Shown here one piece after another: positions 46,315 through 55,753 of a DNA stretch of 64,000 nt. Made by a program: the position numbers and the translations under genes. Location of the stretch: contig SLTK01000009.1 of NCBI GenBank assembly GCA_004347695.1, positions 935,744-999,743 of the forward strand, given 5' to 3'. The notes below the pieces were generated by a model, which ran no database searches, was not told where the DNA came from, and worked only from the letters and a program-made list of their open reading frames with translations. The stretch is from Chloroflexota bacterium. GTDB taxonomy: Bacteria > Chloroflexota > Anaerolineae > Anaerolineales > Anaerolineaceae. Each line of letters opens with the position of its first letter. The first letter of the stretch is position 1.

Positions 46315-46796
46315 CATTCTCCAACCGACTGACGGACGCGGTCAACATCCAGCCCGCCGACCTGACGCCAGAGTTCTGCGCCATCTGCTGAGAAAAGAAT
46401 AAAGGTGGGGGTGTATTCAAATCCCATTTGATTTGCCAGTTCGCGCCCGTCCCGGGTATGGATATCGACCCGGATGACATCCAGCCGGCCAGACATTTCC
46501 TTTTCCAAACCGTCCACGACGGGCTTTATCGCAGTGCAACCCAGTCAGTAGGGTGAAAGAAATTCAAGCAAAACTGGCTTGCCGGAACCAATCCGGTCGA
46601 GGACCTGTTCAGCGCTTGTGTTTTTCAACCCCGCTGGATGCAGCATCATCCAGGCAGCCACCAGCAGCAGGGCCAAAACCCCCAGCAGGATCCCTCGCCC
46701 AGGGGTTAAGCCGCGCCGGGCGACGAGCGCAACCGCAAACCCGAAAATGGCAATGCCGCCCAGGATGAAGGAGAATTGGTTCAATATTCGATCCAT
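46314..46796 (-). CDS. Thioredoxin-like membrane selenoprotein candidate (in-frame UGA)
   Basis: The ATG at 46796 follows GGAGG by seven bases. Two helices (about 8-27 and 34-51) precede a thioredoxin domain. At codon 84 the frame reads TGA (46545-46547) exactly where the first active-site Cys should be: SPY-TGA-LGC, followed in the same frame by TAIKPVVDGLEKEM, VIRVDIHTRDG and TPTFILF, a complete thioredoxin C-terminal half. If UGA is read as selenocysteine, the product has 160 residues and a U-L-G-C motif, probably facing outside the membrane. A bSECIS-like hairpin follows. The other reading is a nonsense mutation or sequence error. Confidence 0.75.
46510..46522 (-). promoter_or_regulatory. 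Candidate bacterial SECIS hairpin
   Basis: On the minus strand CCGTC-GTG-GACGG forms a five-base-pair stem with a GUG apical loop. The loop begins 28 bases after the in-frame UGA, within the 16-37 base window usual for bacterial SECIS elements, and starts with G-U. An alternative stem GGGTT/AGCCC starts three bases past the UGA and would compete. Confidence 0.5.
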
Positions 46797-46854
46797 AAGT
46801 CTTCCTCCACCTGATATAATAGGGGATATTTTGCTGGTTGGTTCCAGGGTTCTT

Positions 46855-46884
46855 TTGACAAGAACCATGTCCAGTCTTAACGAT
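46855..46884 (+). promoter_or_regulatory. Possible promoter of the EF-G-like gene
   Basis: A perfect TTGACA at 46855-46860 is followed after about 17 bases by TAACGA/AACGAT, a poor -10. A perfect TATAAT at 46815-46820 without a clear -35 is an alternative. Either would give a 35-100 base leader. Confidence 0.3.
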
Positions 46885-46924
46885 CCCAGACTGGCGCCAT
46901 CACTTCCACAAAAGGGTTTGGTTA

Positions 46925-48997
46925 ATGAAAGAGTATACCACTGAGTCCATCCGCAATATTGCCCTGGTCTCCCATAGCAGCGCGGGTAAAACCATGCTGG
47001 CCGAGGCCTTTCTCCACTTCACAGGCGGTTCGACCCGTCTGGGACGAATCGAAGACGGCACTACCGTTTCCGATTATGACGAGCAGGAACACAAGCGCGG
47101 GATTTCTTTGTACACCACTGTAATCCCGGTGGAATACAAAGAGGTGAAACTCAATTTTCTAGACACCCCTGGCTATACCGATTTTGTTGGTGAAGTGGTT
47201 TCGGCCTTGCGCGTTGCAGATAGCGCCGTGGTTCTTATCGACTCCGTATCGGGCGCCGAGGTTGGGACTGAAATCGCGTTGAATTACGTAAATCAATTCA
47301 ACCTGCCTCGGTTTATCCTGGTCAACAAGATGGATCGAGAAAATGCCAACTTCCAGAAGGCGCTGGCATCCATCAAAGAATATTCCGATATTCGCACGGT
47401 GCAGGTGCAAATTCCCTGGGGAGAAAAAGCTGATTTTAAGGGCGTCATCGATCTGCTCAGCATGAAAGCCTATAAGGGCGATGGAAAAACGGTGGTCGAA
47501 ATCCCGGCCGAGTATAAAGATGCCGTTGATGAAGCGAGAGTGGCTTTGGTCGAAGCTGCCGCTGAAGGCGAAGACGCTTTGCTCGAAAAATATCTCGATA
47601 GTGGGGAACTCACTGCCGAGGAAATCATTCGCGGCTTGAAAGCTGTGGTTTTGAGCGGCGCCTATGCTCCGGTATTCGTTGCCGCCGGTGGGCATGAAAT
47701 TGGCCTGGCGCCCTTACTGGATGCCATGCTCAATTTCTTCCCCTCTCCTGCGGCAATCGCTCCAGTCAAAGCCGAGACGAAGAATGGATCAGAAGAGATT
47801 AAAGCAAGTGACGCTGGCCCGCTGGCGCTATATGTCTGGAAAACCACCGCAGATCCTTTTGTCGGCAAGCAAACCTTCTTCCGGGTTTACTCCGGCATGG
47901 TCACTTCAGACAGCCGCGTTTGGAACCACAACAAGAACACCGAGGAGCGCTTTGGTACCATCAGTATTCCACGAGGCAAGGATACCACCAGCGTCAAAGT
48001 CATCCACAGCGGCGATCTAGGCGTGGTTCCGAAACTTTCCGAGACTGTCACCGGTAATACCCTGGGCGATAAGGCTCACCCGCTGACCCTGCCAGTCCCA
48101 GCTTACCCAAATGGGCTGTACCGCGTTTCGATCCTGCCCAAGACTCAGGCGGACTCGACCAAAATCAGCCCGACCTTGACCCGTTTGTGCGAAGAAGATA
48201 TGACCCTCTCCTGGCATAACGAAATGGCGACCAATCAGACCATTCTGCAGGGGATGGGTGATCAGCACATCGATGTTGCCATCAAGCGGGCCGAAACCAA
48301 GTTCCAGGTGAACTTTATCGTCGGTGAGCCAAAGGTCCCGTACCAGGAGACCATCACCAAGAAAGCAAACGCCATGTACCGCCATAAGAAACAAACCGGC
48401 GGATCCGGTCAATTTGGCGAGGTTCATCTGCGCGTCGAGCCGCTGGCCGATAAAGAGTACGAATTTGTCTGGGATGTATTCGGCGGCGCCATTTCCCAAT
48501 CCTATTTTTCTTCCATTCAAAAAGGCATCTTAAGTGTCTTGAAGGAAGGCGTAATTGCCGGCTACCCGGTGCGCGGGGTGCTGGTAGCCGTTACCGACGG
48601 AAAGGAACACCCGGTCGATTCAAAGCCGGTAGCCTTTGAAATCGCCGGTCGTGAGGCCTTCAAACTGGCTTTTAAGGATGCCAGTCCGGTGCTTTACGAG
48701 CCGATCATGATAGTAAACATCATCGTCCCGGAAGATCACATGGGCGACGTACTGGGCGATTTGAACACCCGCCGTGCGCGCGTGCAGGGGATGAACAGCG
48801 AAAAAGGCCGCTCGATCATCACAGCGACCGTACCGCTGGCAGAAATGCTGCGCTACACCACCCAATTGCGCTCGCTTACCGGCGGTCGTGGCATCTTCAA
48901 CATGGAATTCTCGAGCTATGAAGTTGCTCCGGCGCATATTCAGGCCGAGATTGTTGCAGCCCGGCAGAAAGAATTAGCAGAGAAGAAGGAAGAGTAA
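46925..48997 (+). CDS. Elongation factor G-like GTPase (EF-G paralogue)
   Basis: The 690-residue translational GTPase has five-domain EF-G organisation. The P loop is VSHSSAGKT instead of the canonical AHIDAGKTT, switch II is DTPGYTDF instead of DTPGHVDF, and the guanine motif is VNKMD. These changes place it in the EF-G-like/EF-G II group rather than the housekeeping fusA, and the absence of rps and tuf neighbours agrees. Such paralogues act in ribosome recycling or under special conditions. A strong terminator follows. Confidence 0.9.
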   Translation: MKEYTTESIRNIALVSHSSAGKTMLAEAFLHFTGGSTRLGRIEDGTTVSDYDEQEHKRGISLYTTVIPVEYKEVKLNFLDTPGYTDFVGEVVSALRVADSAVVLIDSVSGAEVGTEIALNYVNQFNLPRFILVNKMDRENANFQKALASIKEYSDIRTVQVQIPWGEKADFKGVIDLLSMKAYKGDGKTVVEIPAEYKDAVDEARVALVEAAAEGEDALLEKYLDSGELTAEEIIRGLKAVVLSGAYAPVFVAAGGHEIGLAPLLDAMLNFFPSPAAIAPVKAETKNGSEEIKASDAGPLALYVWKTTADPFVGKQTFFRVYSGMVTSDSRVWNHNKNTEERFGTISIPRGKDTTSVKVIHSGDLGVVPKLSETVTGNTLGDKAHPLTLPVPAYPNGLYRVSILPKTQADSTKISPTLTRLCEEDMTLSWHNEMATNQTILQGMGDQHIDVAIKRAETKFQVNFIVGEPKVPYQETITKKANAMYRHKKQTGGSGQFGEVHLRVEPLADKEYEFVWDVFGGAISQSYFSSIQKGILSVLKEGVIAGYPVRGVLVAVTDGKEHPVDSKPVAFEIAGREAFKLAFKDASPVLYEPIMIVNIIVPEDHMGDVLGDLNTRRARVQGMNSEKGRSIITATVPLAEMLRYTTQLRSLTGGRGIFNMEFSSYEVAPAHIQAEIVAARQKELAEKKEE

Positions 48998-49027
48998 GCT
49001 TCTTCAAGGGTTACACAAAACCAAGAA

Positions 49028-49053
49028 AAATTCTGCCCGATCGGGCAGAATTT
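49028..49053 (+). terminator. Rho-independent terminator after the EF-G-like gene
   Basis: A perfect 13-base-pair palindrome, AAATTCTGCCCGA and its complement, ends in a run of eight T with one base beyond. It lies 30 bases after the stop codon. Confidence 0.93.
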
Positions 49054-49111
49054 TTTGTTGCTGCGACGGTCCAGTTATTCAGCTATGACTGCTGCTACCC
49101 TCAGGCTAACT

Positions 49112-49227
49112 GTCATTGCGACGAAGGAAGCAATCTACGTTGGTCAATCCGCATAATCTTCTACGGAATCGGTTTATGGTGGATCGGCCTGGATTGCTGC
49201 ATTCTGCTGCGATACAAACGCAATGAC
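49112..49227. repeat. 116-bp element with GTCATTGCG terminal inverted repeats
   Basis: GTCATTGCG opens and CGCAATGAC closes the element, with inner GCAATC/GATTGC pairs. This is the layout of a small non-coding inverted-repeat (MITE-like) element. A half copy lies at 41664-41691. It contains no gene. Confidence 0.65.
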
Positions 49228-49253
49228 CCAATTTTAAGATAAAATAATTAACT

Positions 49254-49472
49254 ATGAATGCAGATCCGTTGGAAATCTTATGGGATGGATTACTCTCGCG
49301 CGATCCCGAGCGCATCCGGGCTACCTATTCCGGCCTTGACCCGGAGTCGCAGCAGGTTGTTATCGAGCATCTGCTGCGCATGACCAGAGAAGATGGCTGG
49401 CATCCGGAACAAATTCAGTCCGCACAGACAGCCCTGGATACGCTGAACTCTGAGCATTCCAACGCCGATTGA
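49254..49472 (+). CDS. Small acidic protein of unknown function
   Basis: The 72-residue protein is helical and rich in Glu, with DPERIRATYSGLDPESQQVV near the centre. No family is recognised. A TAAAAT at 49240-49245 places the transcription start two bases before the ATG, so the message is nearly leaderless. It heads a run of same-strand genes with MazG-like and LOG-family proteins. Confidence 0.6.
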   Translation: MNADPLEILWDGLLSRDPERIRATYSGLDPESQQVVIEHLLRMTREDGWHPEQIQSAQTALDTLNSEHSNAD

Positions 49473-49485
49473 AATCGAGGAATGC

Positions 49486-49800
49486 ATGGAACTCAGTGAG
49501 CTGACTGCAGCGATGCACAGGTTTGTGCAAGGAAAGGGCTGGTATAATCCCGCCAGTCCAAAACCGCAAACCATGCGCAATATCGCCATTTCGTTGAACC
49601 TGGAGGCCAGCGAAGTTCTAGAGCATTTCCAATGGGGCGATACACCTGTCAGTCAAGAAGAACTGGCCAGTGAGCTGGCAGATGTGGCGCTGTATCTGCT
49701 GCAGCTAGCCAGTGTGGCCGAAATTGATCTGGAAAAAGCGATCCTGACCAAGCTGGAGCAAAATTACCAGCGAACGTGGGATGTGGATGAAGTAAAATAA
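49486..49800 (+). CDS. MazG-like nucleotide pyrophosphohydrolase
   Basis: The 104-residue all-alpha protein has the metal-binding EASEVLEHFQW and ELASELADVALYLLQLA segments (EXXE and EXXD) of the MazG/iMazG superfamily, which cleave nucleoside triphosphates to monophosphates. Single-domain forms often act as house-cleaning dCTPase-like enzymes. It lies 13 bp after the 72-residue gene. Confidence 0.87.
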   Translation: MELSELTAAMHRFVQGKGWYNPASPKPQTMRNIAISLNLEASEVLEHFQWGDTPVSQEELASELADVALYLLQLASVAEIDLEKAILTKLEQNYQRTWDVDEVK

Positions 49801-49817
49801 AGGCTGCGAGCATCGAG

Positions 49818-50360
49818 ATGCATATTACCGTATTTGGCAGTGGAAAACCGCGCCCGGGCGACCCGGATTATACAACAGCGCAAGAACTGGGCGGGCTGAT
49901 CGCCAGAGCAGGGCACACTGTCCTGACCGGCGGGTATGTGGGCACCATGGAAGCCGTCTCGCGTGGAGCGAACGAAGCGGGAGGCCACGTCATCGGGGTC
50001 ACCTGTGATGACATCGAGCGTTACCGCGCTGGCGGCGCCAACCCCTGGGTAATCGAAGAATGGCGCCGCGTCACTTTGTTCGATCGCTTGAAAGCGCTAA
50101 TCGACGGCTGCAACGCCGCTATCGCTTTGCCCGGCGGTCCGGGCACTTTTACCGAAATTACGCTGTATTGGAACCTGCTGGTTATCAACGCCATCGAACC
50201 CAGGCCCCTGGTTCTGATTGGAGACGGCTGGCGCCGGGTATTCGCCGAATACCGCACTACCCAGGGTCATTACGCCAACGATGCCGACTGGCGCTGGTTG
50301 ATTTTTGCGCCAGACAATCACGCCGCGCTTGACCTGGCGGTCAATCACAAAATGAAATAA
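49818..50360 (+). CDS. LOG/TIGR00725-family nucleotide-binding protein
   Basis: The 180-residue Rossmann protein has VFGSGKPRPGDPDY at the start, GGYVGTMEAVSRGA near residue 38 and the LPGGPGTFTEI active-site loop near 104. The family includes cytokinin-activating LOG phosphoribohydrolases and uncharacterised relatives often mislabelled lysine decarboxylases. It lies 17 bp after the MazG-like gene. Confidence 0.85.
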   Translation: MHITVFGSGKPRPGDPDYTTAQELGGLIARAGHTVLTGGYVGTMEAVSRGANEAGGHVIGVTCDDIERYRAGGANPWVIEEWRRVTLFDRLKALIDGCNAAIALPGGPGTFTEITLYWNLLVINAIEPRPLVLIGDGWRRVFAEYRTTQGHYANDADWRWLIFAPDNHAALDLAVNHKMK

Positions 50361-51842
<1,482 letters not shown>

Positions 51843-51851
51843 GCTAATTCC

Positions 51852-52673
51852 ATGCCGGCGGTCCAGCTAACCAGTTTAAACCAGCAAATCGATGCGCTGG
51901 CGCAGCGTTTCCTTGATCCGGTTGATTTTCAGAACGGCCTGGAGACGTTGCTCGTTCGGTATGCTGATCTAACGTATAAACCCGGCCAGGCAGTGCGCCA
52001 GACCGGCTTGCCCTATTCGAGCTACCGCACAGCACCCATTGTGATGCGCGCGCTGGAAGAGCGCCTGGCATTTCTGGCGCCGCGTTACCCTGAACCTGCA
52101 ATCACCATTGCCGAGGGTTTATGGAAAACCGAAAAGACGGAGCCGCGCCGCCTGGCAGCGGTTTTACTTGGGAATCTCCCGGCAGAGCATGTAGATAGCG
52201 TATTGAGCCGCCTTAAGACCTGGTCTGTTCCCGGAGTGGAATTTGGCCATCTGGAAGCGTTGTTTTCGCTCGGGTCAGCCCGATTGCGCCGGGAGGATTC
52301 GCCAAAATGGCTGGAAATGATTCACACCTGGCTCAATTCGACCGATCAGGCAATTGTACGGCTGGGCGTCATGGCCGTCACAACCCTGGCCCGTGATCAA
52401 AATTTCGAAAATTTACCGGCAATCTTTACCTTGTCCGGCCCATTACTGGCTCAATCGCCTGGTGAGTTGCAAGCCGAGTTGCGGGCGCTGCTCGTTCAGT
52501 TAGCGCGCCGCTCCCCGGCCGAAACCGCCTTCTTTTTACGCCAGGTGATCGGATCACGGCCTTCGCCGATGTTGCTGCGCATCGTCAGGCGCTGCCTGCC
52601 CGAGTTTCCTGTGGAATCGCAGGCCCGGCTGCGCAGCCTTTTGCAGGCCCTGCCACGCGAAGATAAGGGATAA
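51852..52673 (+). CDS. AlkD-like DNA alkylation repair protein (HEAT repeats)
   Basis: The 273-residue all-helical protein has HEAT-like repeats: RRLAAVLLGNLPAEHVDSVL near residue 98, then DQAIVRLGVMAVTTLARDQ near 166 and ELRALLVQLARRSPAE near 214. This matches AlkC/AlkD-type DNA glycosylases in layout, though the catalytic Asp/Trp residues cannot be fixed with certainty. It lies 9 bp after proS. Confidence 0.6.
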   Translation: MPAVQLTSLNQQIDALAQRFLDPVDFQNGLETLLVRYADLTYKPGQAVRQTGLPYSSYRTAPIVMRALEERLAFLAPRYPEPAITIAEGLWKTEKTEPRRLAAVLLGNLPAEHVDSVLSRLKTWSVPGVEFGHLEALFSLGSARLRREDSPKWLEMIHTWLNSTDQAIVRLGVMAVTTLARDQNFENLPAIFTLSGPLLAQSPGELQAELRALLVQLARRSPAETAFFLRQVIGSRPSPMLLRIVRRCLPEFPVESQARLRSLLQALPREDKG

Positions 52674-52851
52674 CGCCGCCCACTCTGTTGCACGCAAATT
52701 TCCAGATCTACCTTCTACGAGACTCCGGCCCGCTTTCGCTGAAAGCAGTATCGTAACACGAAACAGTTTAGCCCTTTTTTATCCCTCACAACATCCTCAT
52801 TATTCGATCGGGTTAGTAAGCTTTAATAACGTCAGACGACATCAAACTGCT

Positions 52852-53469
52852 TTATGTAGAAAGAGCAAACCCAGCCACTAAAGTTGCAGTCATCAAGAGC
52901 AGCAAGCCGGGCAACACTCTGAATATGGACTCATGGGAAAGGAGTGGCTTGCCCGCATTAAGCAAAGCAAGTAACACACCATTCAGGCCGATTAAAGCCC
53001 CGCCAGCACTGACGAAAAGGTAGCGGGGTAAGGCGCGTCCGGTTAATACCAGGATGACCGGAAGAAGAAAAATTGTCAACCCGGCAATCCCATGCACGAC
53101 TATTAGCACGAACAAGGAAAGTTTATTGGGGGCATGAAGTACTCGGGTAATAACAATTATCAGCAACCACAAAATAGCAAAAACAAGATACTGGACCTTG
53201 AAAAATGGGAGGTGATGCCAGACAAGCCCTGTGGCAAGACTGAGAGGAATGAGAGATGAAACGATGGCTACGATGGGCGAATCCAGTACCTCCAGTCCAA
53301 AGATGATCAGTAACAATCCAGCTACCAGGATAACACCAAAGGCGATGGAGTACGCAATCGTAGGCACCGTACTCAAACCGTCAATTCCTACTGCAATCTG
53401 GTAGGCAGCGAGCAGGGTAGCAATGAGGAGCAGAATACGATCCAGAATAGACATTTTCATGCTGTTCAC
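52852..53469 (-). CDS. Polytopic membrane protein of the redox cluster
   Basis: The 205-residue protein has about seven helices. His residues lie in VWHHLPFFKV, VLHAPNKL and VVHGIAG. No family is recognised. It is the last gene of the cluster and its start overlaps the stop of the preceding gene by four bases. Confidence 0.65.
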   Translation of the reverse strand: MNSMKMSILDRILLLIATLLAAYQIAVGIDGLSTVPTIAYSIAFGVILVAGLLLIIFGLEVLDSPIVAIVSSLIPLSLATGLVWHHLPFFKVQYLVFAILWLLIIVITRVLHAPNKLSLFVLIVVHGIAGLTIFLLPVILVLTGRALPRYLFVSAGGALIGLNGVLLALLNAGKPLLSHESIFRVLPGLLLLMTATLVAGFALST

Positions 53470-53939
53470 CCCTCAGAAGATTTCGCTTGGAATGCCCGCG
53501 TGAAATTGGCAAAGTAATGTAAACTGGCAGAGAACAACCCGCCGCCGATTCCCAGGTACAACGTCGCCAGCACGAATTTTGGAATCGGGGAATAGACACG
53601 CAGATAGATTCCAAGAGAACTCATGAAGGCTATCAGCGGATAACTCTTCCATGCCTGGAATGCGAACAGGCAAACTTTTTCATCTTTCAAGTCACTTATT
53701 CGGTTGATGTTCTTTTTGGCAAGTCTTGAAAAGCCCAGGGCATAGATGCCTGCTGCAAGCAGAACTCCTGCCGGTACCAGCAGTAACCTTGTGGAAATAT
53801 CAACAAGTTTCAACCAGCGTGAAGCAAAACCGATCAGCATAAGACCCCCACCCAACCAAACCAGACCGGCAGAAAATTGCAGCCATATTTTTCGAACACC
53901 GGGTTTAAGCCCGGCCAGAAAGTGAAGTCTCGCCGCCAT
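53466..53939 (-). CDS. Four-helix membrane protein of the redox cluster
   Basis: The 157-residue protein has two pairs of hydrophobic helices separated by a charged loop (SRLAKKNINRISDLKDEKV). No family is recognised. Its ATG overlaps the stop of the heme O synthase gene in TAATG, and its stop overlaps the next start, so translation is coupled on both sides. Confidence 0.65.
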   Translation of the reverse strand: MAARLHFLAGLKPGVRKIWLQFSAGLVWLGGGLMLIGFASRWLKLVDISTRLLLVPAGVLLAAGIYALGFSRLAKKNINRISDLKDEKVCLFAFQAWKSYPLIAFMSSLGIYLRVYSPIPKFVLATLYLGIGGGLFSASLHYFANFTRAFQAKSSEG

Positions 53940-54844
53940 TACAACACCATCAGCATCATGGAAGACAGCATGTACAAGGAAGCATATTTAAACAAGCCAA
54001 AGTTGACCTTTTCTGACGGCCGAAAGATCATGGTAAAGGCCAGTAAAAGTAAGCCTATCGAGAGTACGCCAAGCAAGCGCAAGAACCCCCAGGTCATGCC
54101 GATTCCCCAGGCGGCGCCGACCATTGCCAAAGAAGCCAGGACACTTGAAATTGCAATTGTCGCCCGGGTGAATGTAAATCCATAGACGGATGCGAAAGTA
54201 GGGACACAGGCGGCTTTGTAATCAGCGAAGTAGCGCATACTGAAGGTGAGGATATGCGTTGGAATCCAGAGCAGGATGCCGAGCGCAAGCACGATTCCAA
54301 TCCAATCGATTGAACCCAAACCCAACGCGCGGCCGGCCAGAATGGGTATTGCACCCGAAATTCCACCCAAGACGATGCTCCAGCAAGTACGCCGCTTAAG
54401 CCAAATAGTATAGATGACCACATCAAAGAACAGCCCGGCAAAGATGATCAGGCCAAAGAGGGCATCTATCGTGGTTGCCAGACCCATCCCGACGAAGGAG
54501 AGCACCAACCCGACCACCAAAGCCTCTCGCGGAGAAATTTTATTGGAAGGAAGCGGACGCTGCTGCGTACGTCTCATTTTGGCATCAATGTCACGATCCC
54601 ACCACATGTTAAGAATGGTGCTTCCGCTGATGGAGGTGACAAGGCTGATGAACAGTCCGACCATGGTGGGCAGATTGAAGACAGGGCAACGAACGGTCAT
54701 GTACCCTGCCATACCCGTAGCAACTAACAACCCGGTTTGCAGGCTCTTGATCAGCGGCCAGTACAATTGAATTTTGGTAAGGACTTTCTTCATTTGCTCA
54801 CTCGATTCAATCAAAGTGGTTGTGAACTGCATTTCCAGTCCCAC
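53939..54844 (-). CDS. ctaB: Heme O synthase (protoheme IX farnesyltransferase)
   Basis: This UbiA-family enzyme adds a farnesyl group to heme B. The 301-residue protein has nine helices, NMWWDRDIDAKMRRTQQRPL near residue 85 (the prenyl-diphosphate Asp motif), LKRRTCWSIVLGGISGAIPI near 150 and WIPTHILTFSMRYFADYK near 195. The last two are the CtaB-type segments. The start is uncertain (GTG 54844, ATG 54832 or ATG 54793). Its product would supply a heme O- or heme A-type cofactor to a terminal oxidase or related protein, presumably one in this cluster. Confidence 0.88.
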   Translation of the reverse strand: MGLEMQFTTTLIESSEQMKKVLTKIQLYWPLIKSLQTGLLVATGMAGYMTVRCPVFNLPTMVGLFISLVTSISGSTILNMWWDRDIDAKMRRTQQRPLPSNKISPREALVVGLVLSFVGMGLATTIDALFGLIIFAGLFFDVVIYTIWLKRRTCWSIVLGGISGAIPILAGRALGLGSIDWIGIVLALGILLWIPTHILTFSMRYFADYKAACVPTFASVYGFTFTRATIAISSVLASLAMVGAAWGIGMTWGFLRLLGVLSIGLLLLAFTMIFRPSEKVNFGLFKYASLYMLSSMMLMVL

Positions 54845-54853
54845 TTTGCATAA

Positions 54854-55753
54854 CTAATTTTGATCGCGGGCGCAGCGAAATCCTACGCCAGGGCTAAAAT
54901 AAGTGGGCGTGGCATTGTTCCGCACCCAGACGCGCAAATCCATGTCATAAGTATCCTTTGAGCCGCCGCGCATGAAGCGGTAATGCATGCCCTCATACAC
55001 GTTCCCAGTCCATTGCCAGACATTACCTGCCATGTCATGCAATCCAAAGGGGGAAGCAGAATCGATCGTGCTGTAGCCATCATAGGTTTTGCCATTGTAA
55101 AAACCAACAGGCGTTGTTCGGGAACCGAAGGAACGCATGTCTTCAAATGGGTCGCGGCTGGCATAGAAGTTTGCATTTTCACGCTTGATTTCATCACCCC
55201 ACGGGAACGGACGTGTATCTGTGCCGCGTGCGGCTTTCTCCCATTCCATTTCTGTGGGCAAACGCCAGCCATTGTAGTCACAGTAACCCCATGCCCCGAA
55301 CCAGGATACCATGGTCATCGGTTGGTTCTCGTAGCCTTGCTGAACAGTGAAGGCCGTTCCGTCGAACTGAATACGTTGTGAGGGATCATTCAAAGGGATG
55401 AATATCCAATCACCGGCTTCGATTGGCTCTTCGTGTTTGACACCATGAAATTCATCCCCGGGATAGTAGCCAACCATTTGATCGCCCTTGGCCTTGATGG
55501 AACCGTCTGCAAGTGCCTCATTAAGGAAGGAAGCATACTGCGCGGTGGTTACATCGGTAACCATGATTTCGTACGCATCCGTGGTTTGAATGTCATCGTG
55601 CTGGCCATAATAAAATTTACCGGCAGGAATTTGCGCCCAGGCATCAGGGTCCACGCCAGTTTCAAAGCTGGGTATTGGTGCGTTCAAGTCGGCGGGCGTG
55701 CACGCGGTCAACAGCAAAGTAAGCAAAAAAAAGATCAAGTAGTAGCGCTTCAT
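54854..55753 (-). CDS. FGE-fold (SUMF1-like) lipoprotein
   Basis: The lipoprotein signal ends at LLTAC. The 299-residue protein has the formylglycine-generating-enzyme fold, with WAQIPAGKFYYG, TTAQYASFLNEAL, WRLPTEMEWEKAARG, FGLHDMAGNVWQWTGN and GVGFRCARD. Only two Cys remain in the mature part (GYCDYNGW and FRCARD), and no sulfatase is nearby, so a true FGE role is doubtful. Its start overlaps the stop of the upstream oxidase-like gene by four bases. Confidence 0.85.
   Translation of the reverse strand: MKRYYLIFFLLTLLLTACTPADLNAPIPSFETGVDPDAWAQIPAGKFYYGQHDDIQTTDAYEIMVTDVTTAQYASFLNEALADGSIKAKGDQMVGYYPGDEFHGVKHEEPIEAGDWIFIPLNDPSQRIQFDGTAFTVQQGYENQPMTMVSWFGAWGYCDYNGWRLPTEMEWEKAARGTDTRPFPWGDEIKRENANFYASRDPFEDMRSFGSRTTPVGFYNGKTYDGYSTIDSASPFGLHDMAGNVWQWTGNVYEGMHYRFMRGGSKDTYDMDLRVWVRNNATPTYFSPGVGFRCARDQN

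Noticed and set aside
46314..46868. Two separate genes, a short membrane protein ending at 46545 and a short thioredoxin fragment starting at GTG 46517
   Set aside because: Both pieces are in one frame, separated only by TGA and nine codons that complete the thioredoxin active site. The second piece has no ribosome-binding site and would lack the motif.
54854..55753. True formylglycine-generating enzyme for a sulfatase
   Set aside because: No sulfatase is nearby, and the Cys pattern is not clearly that of an active enzyme. The fold alone is supported.
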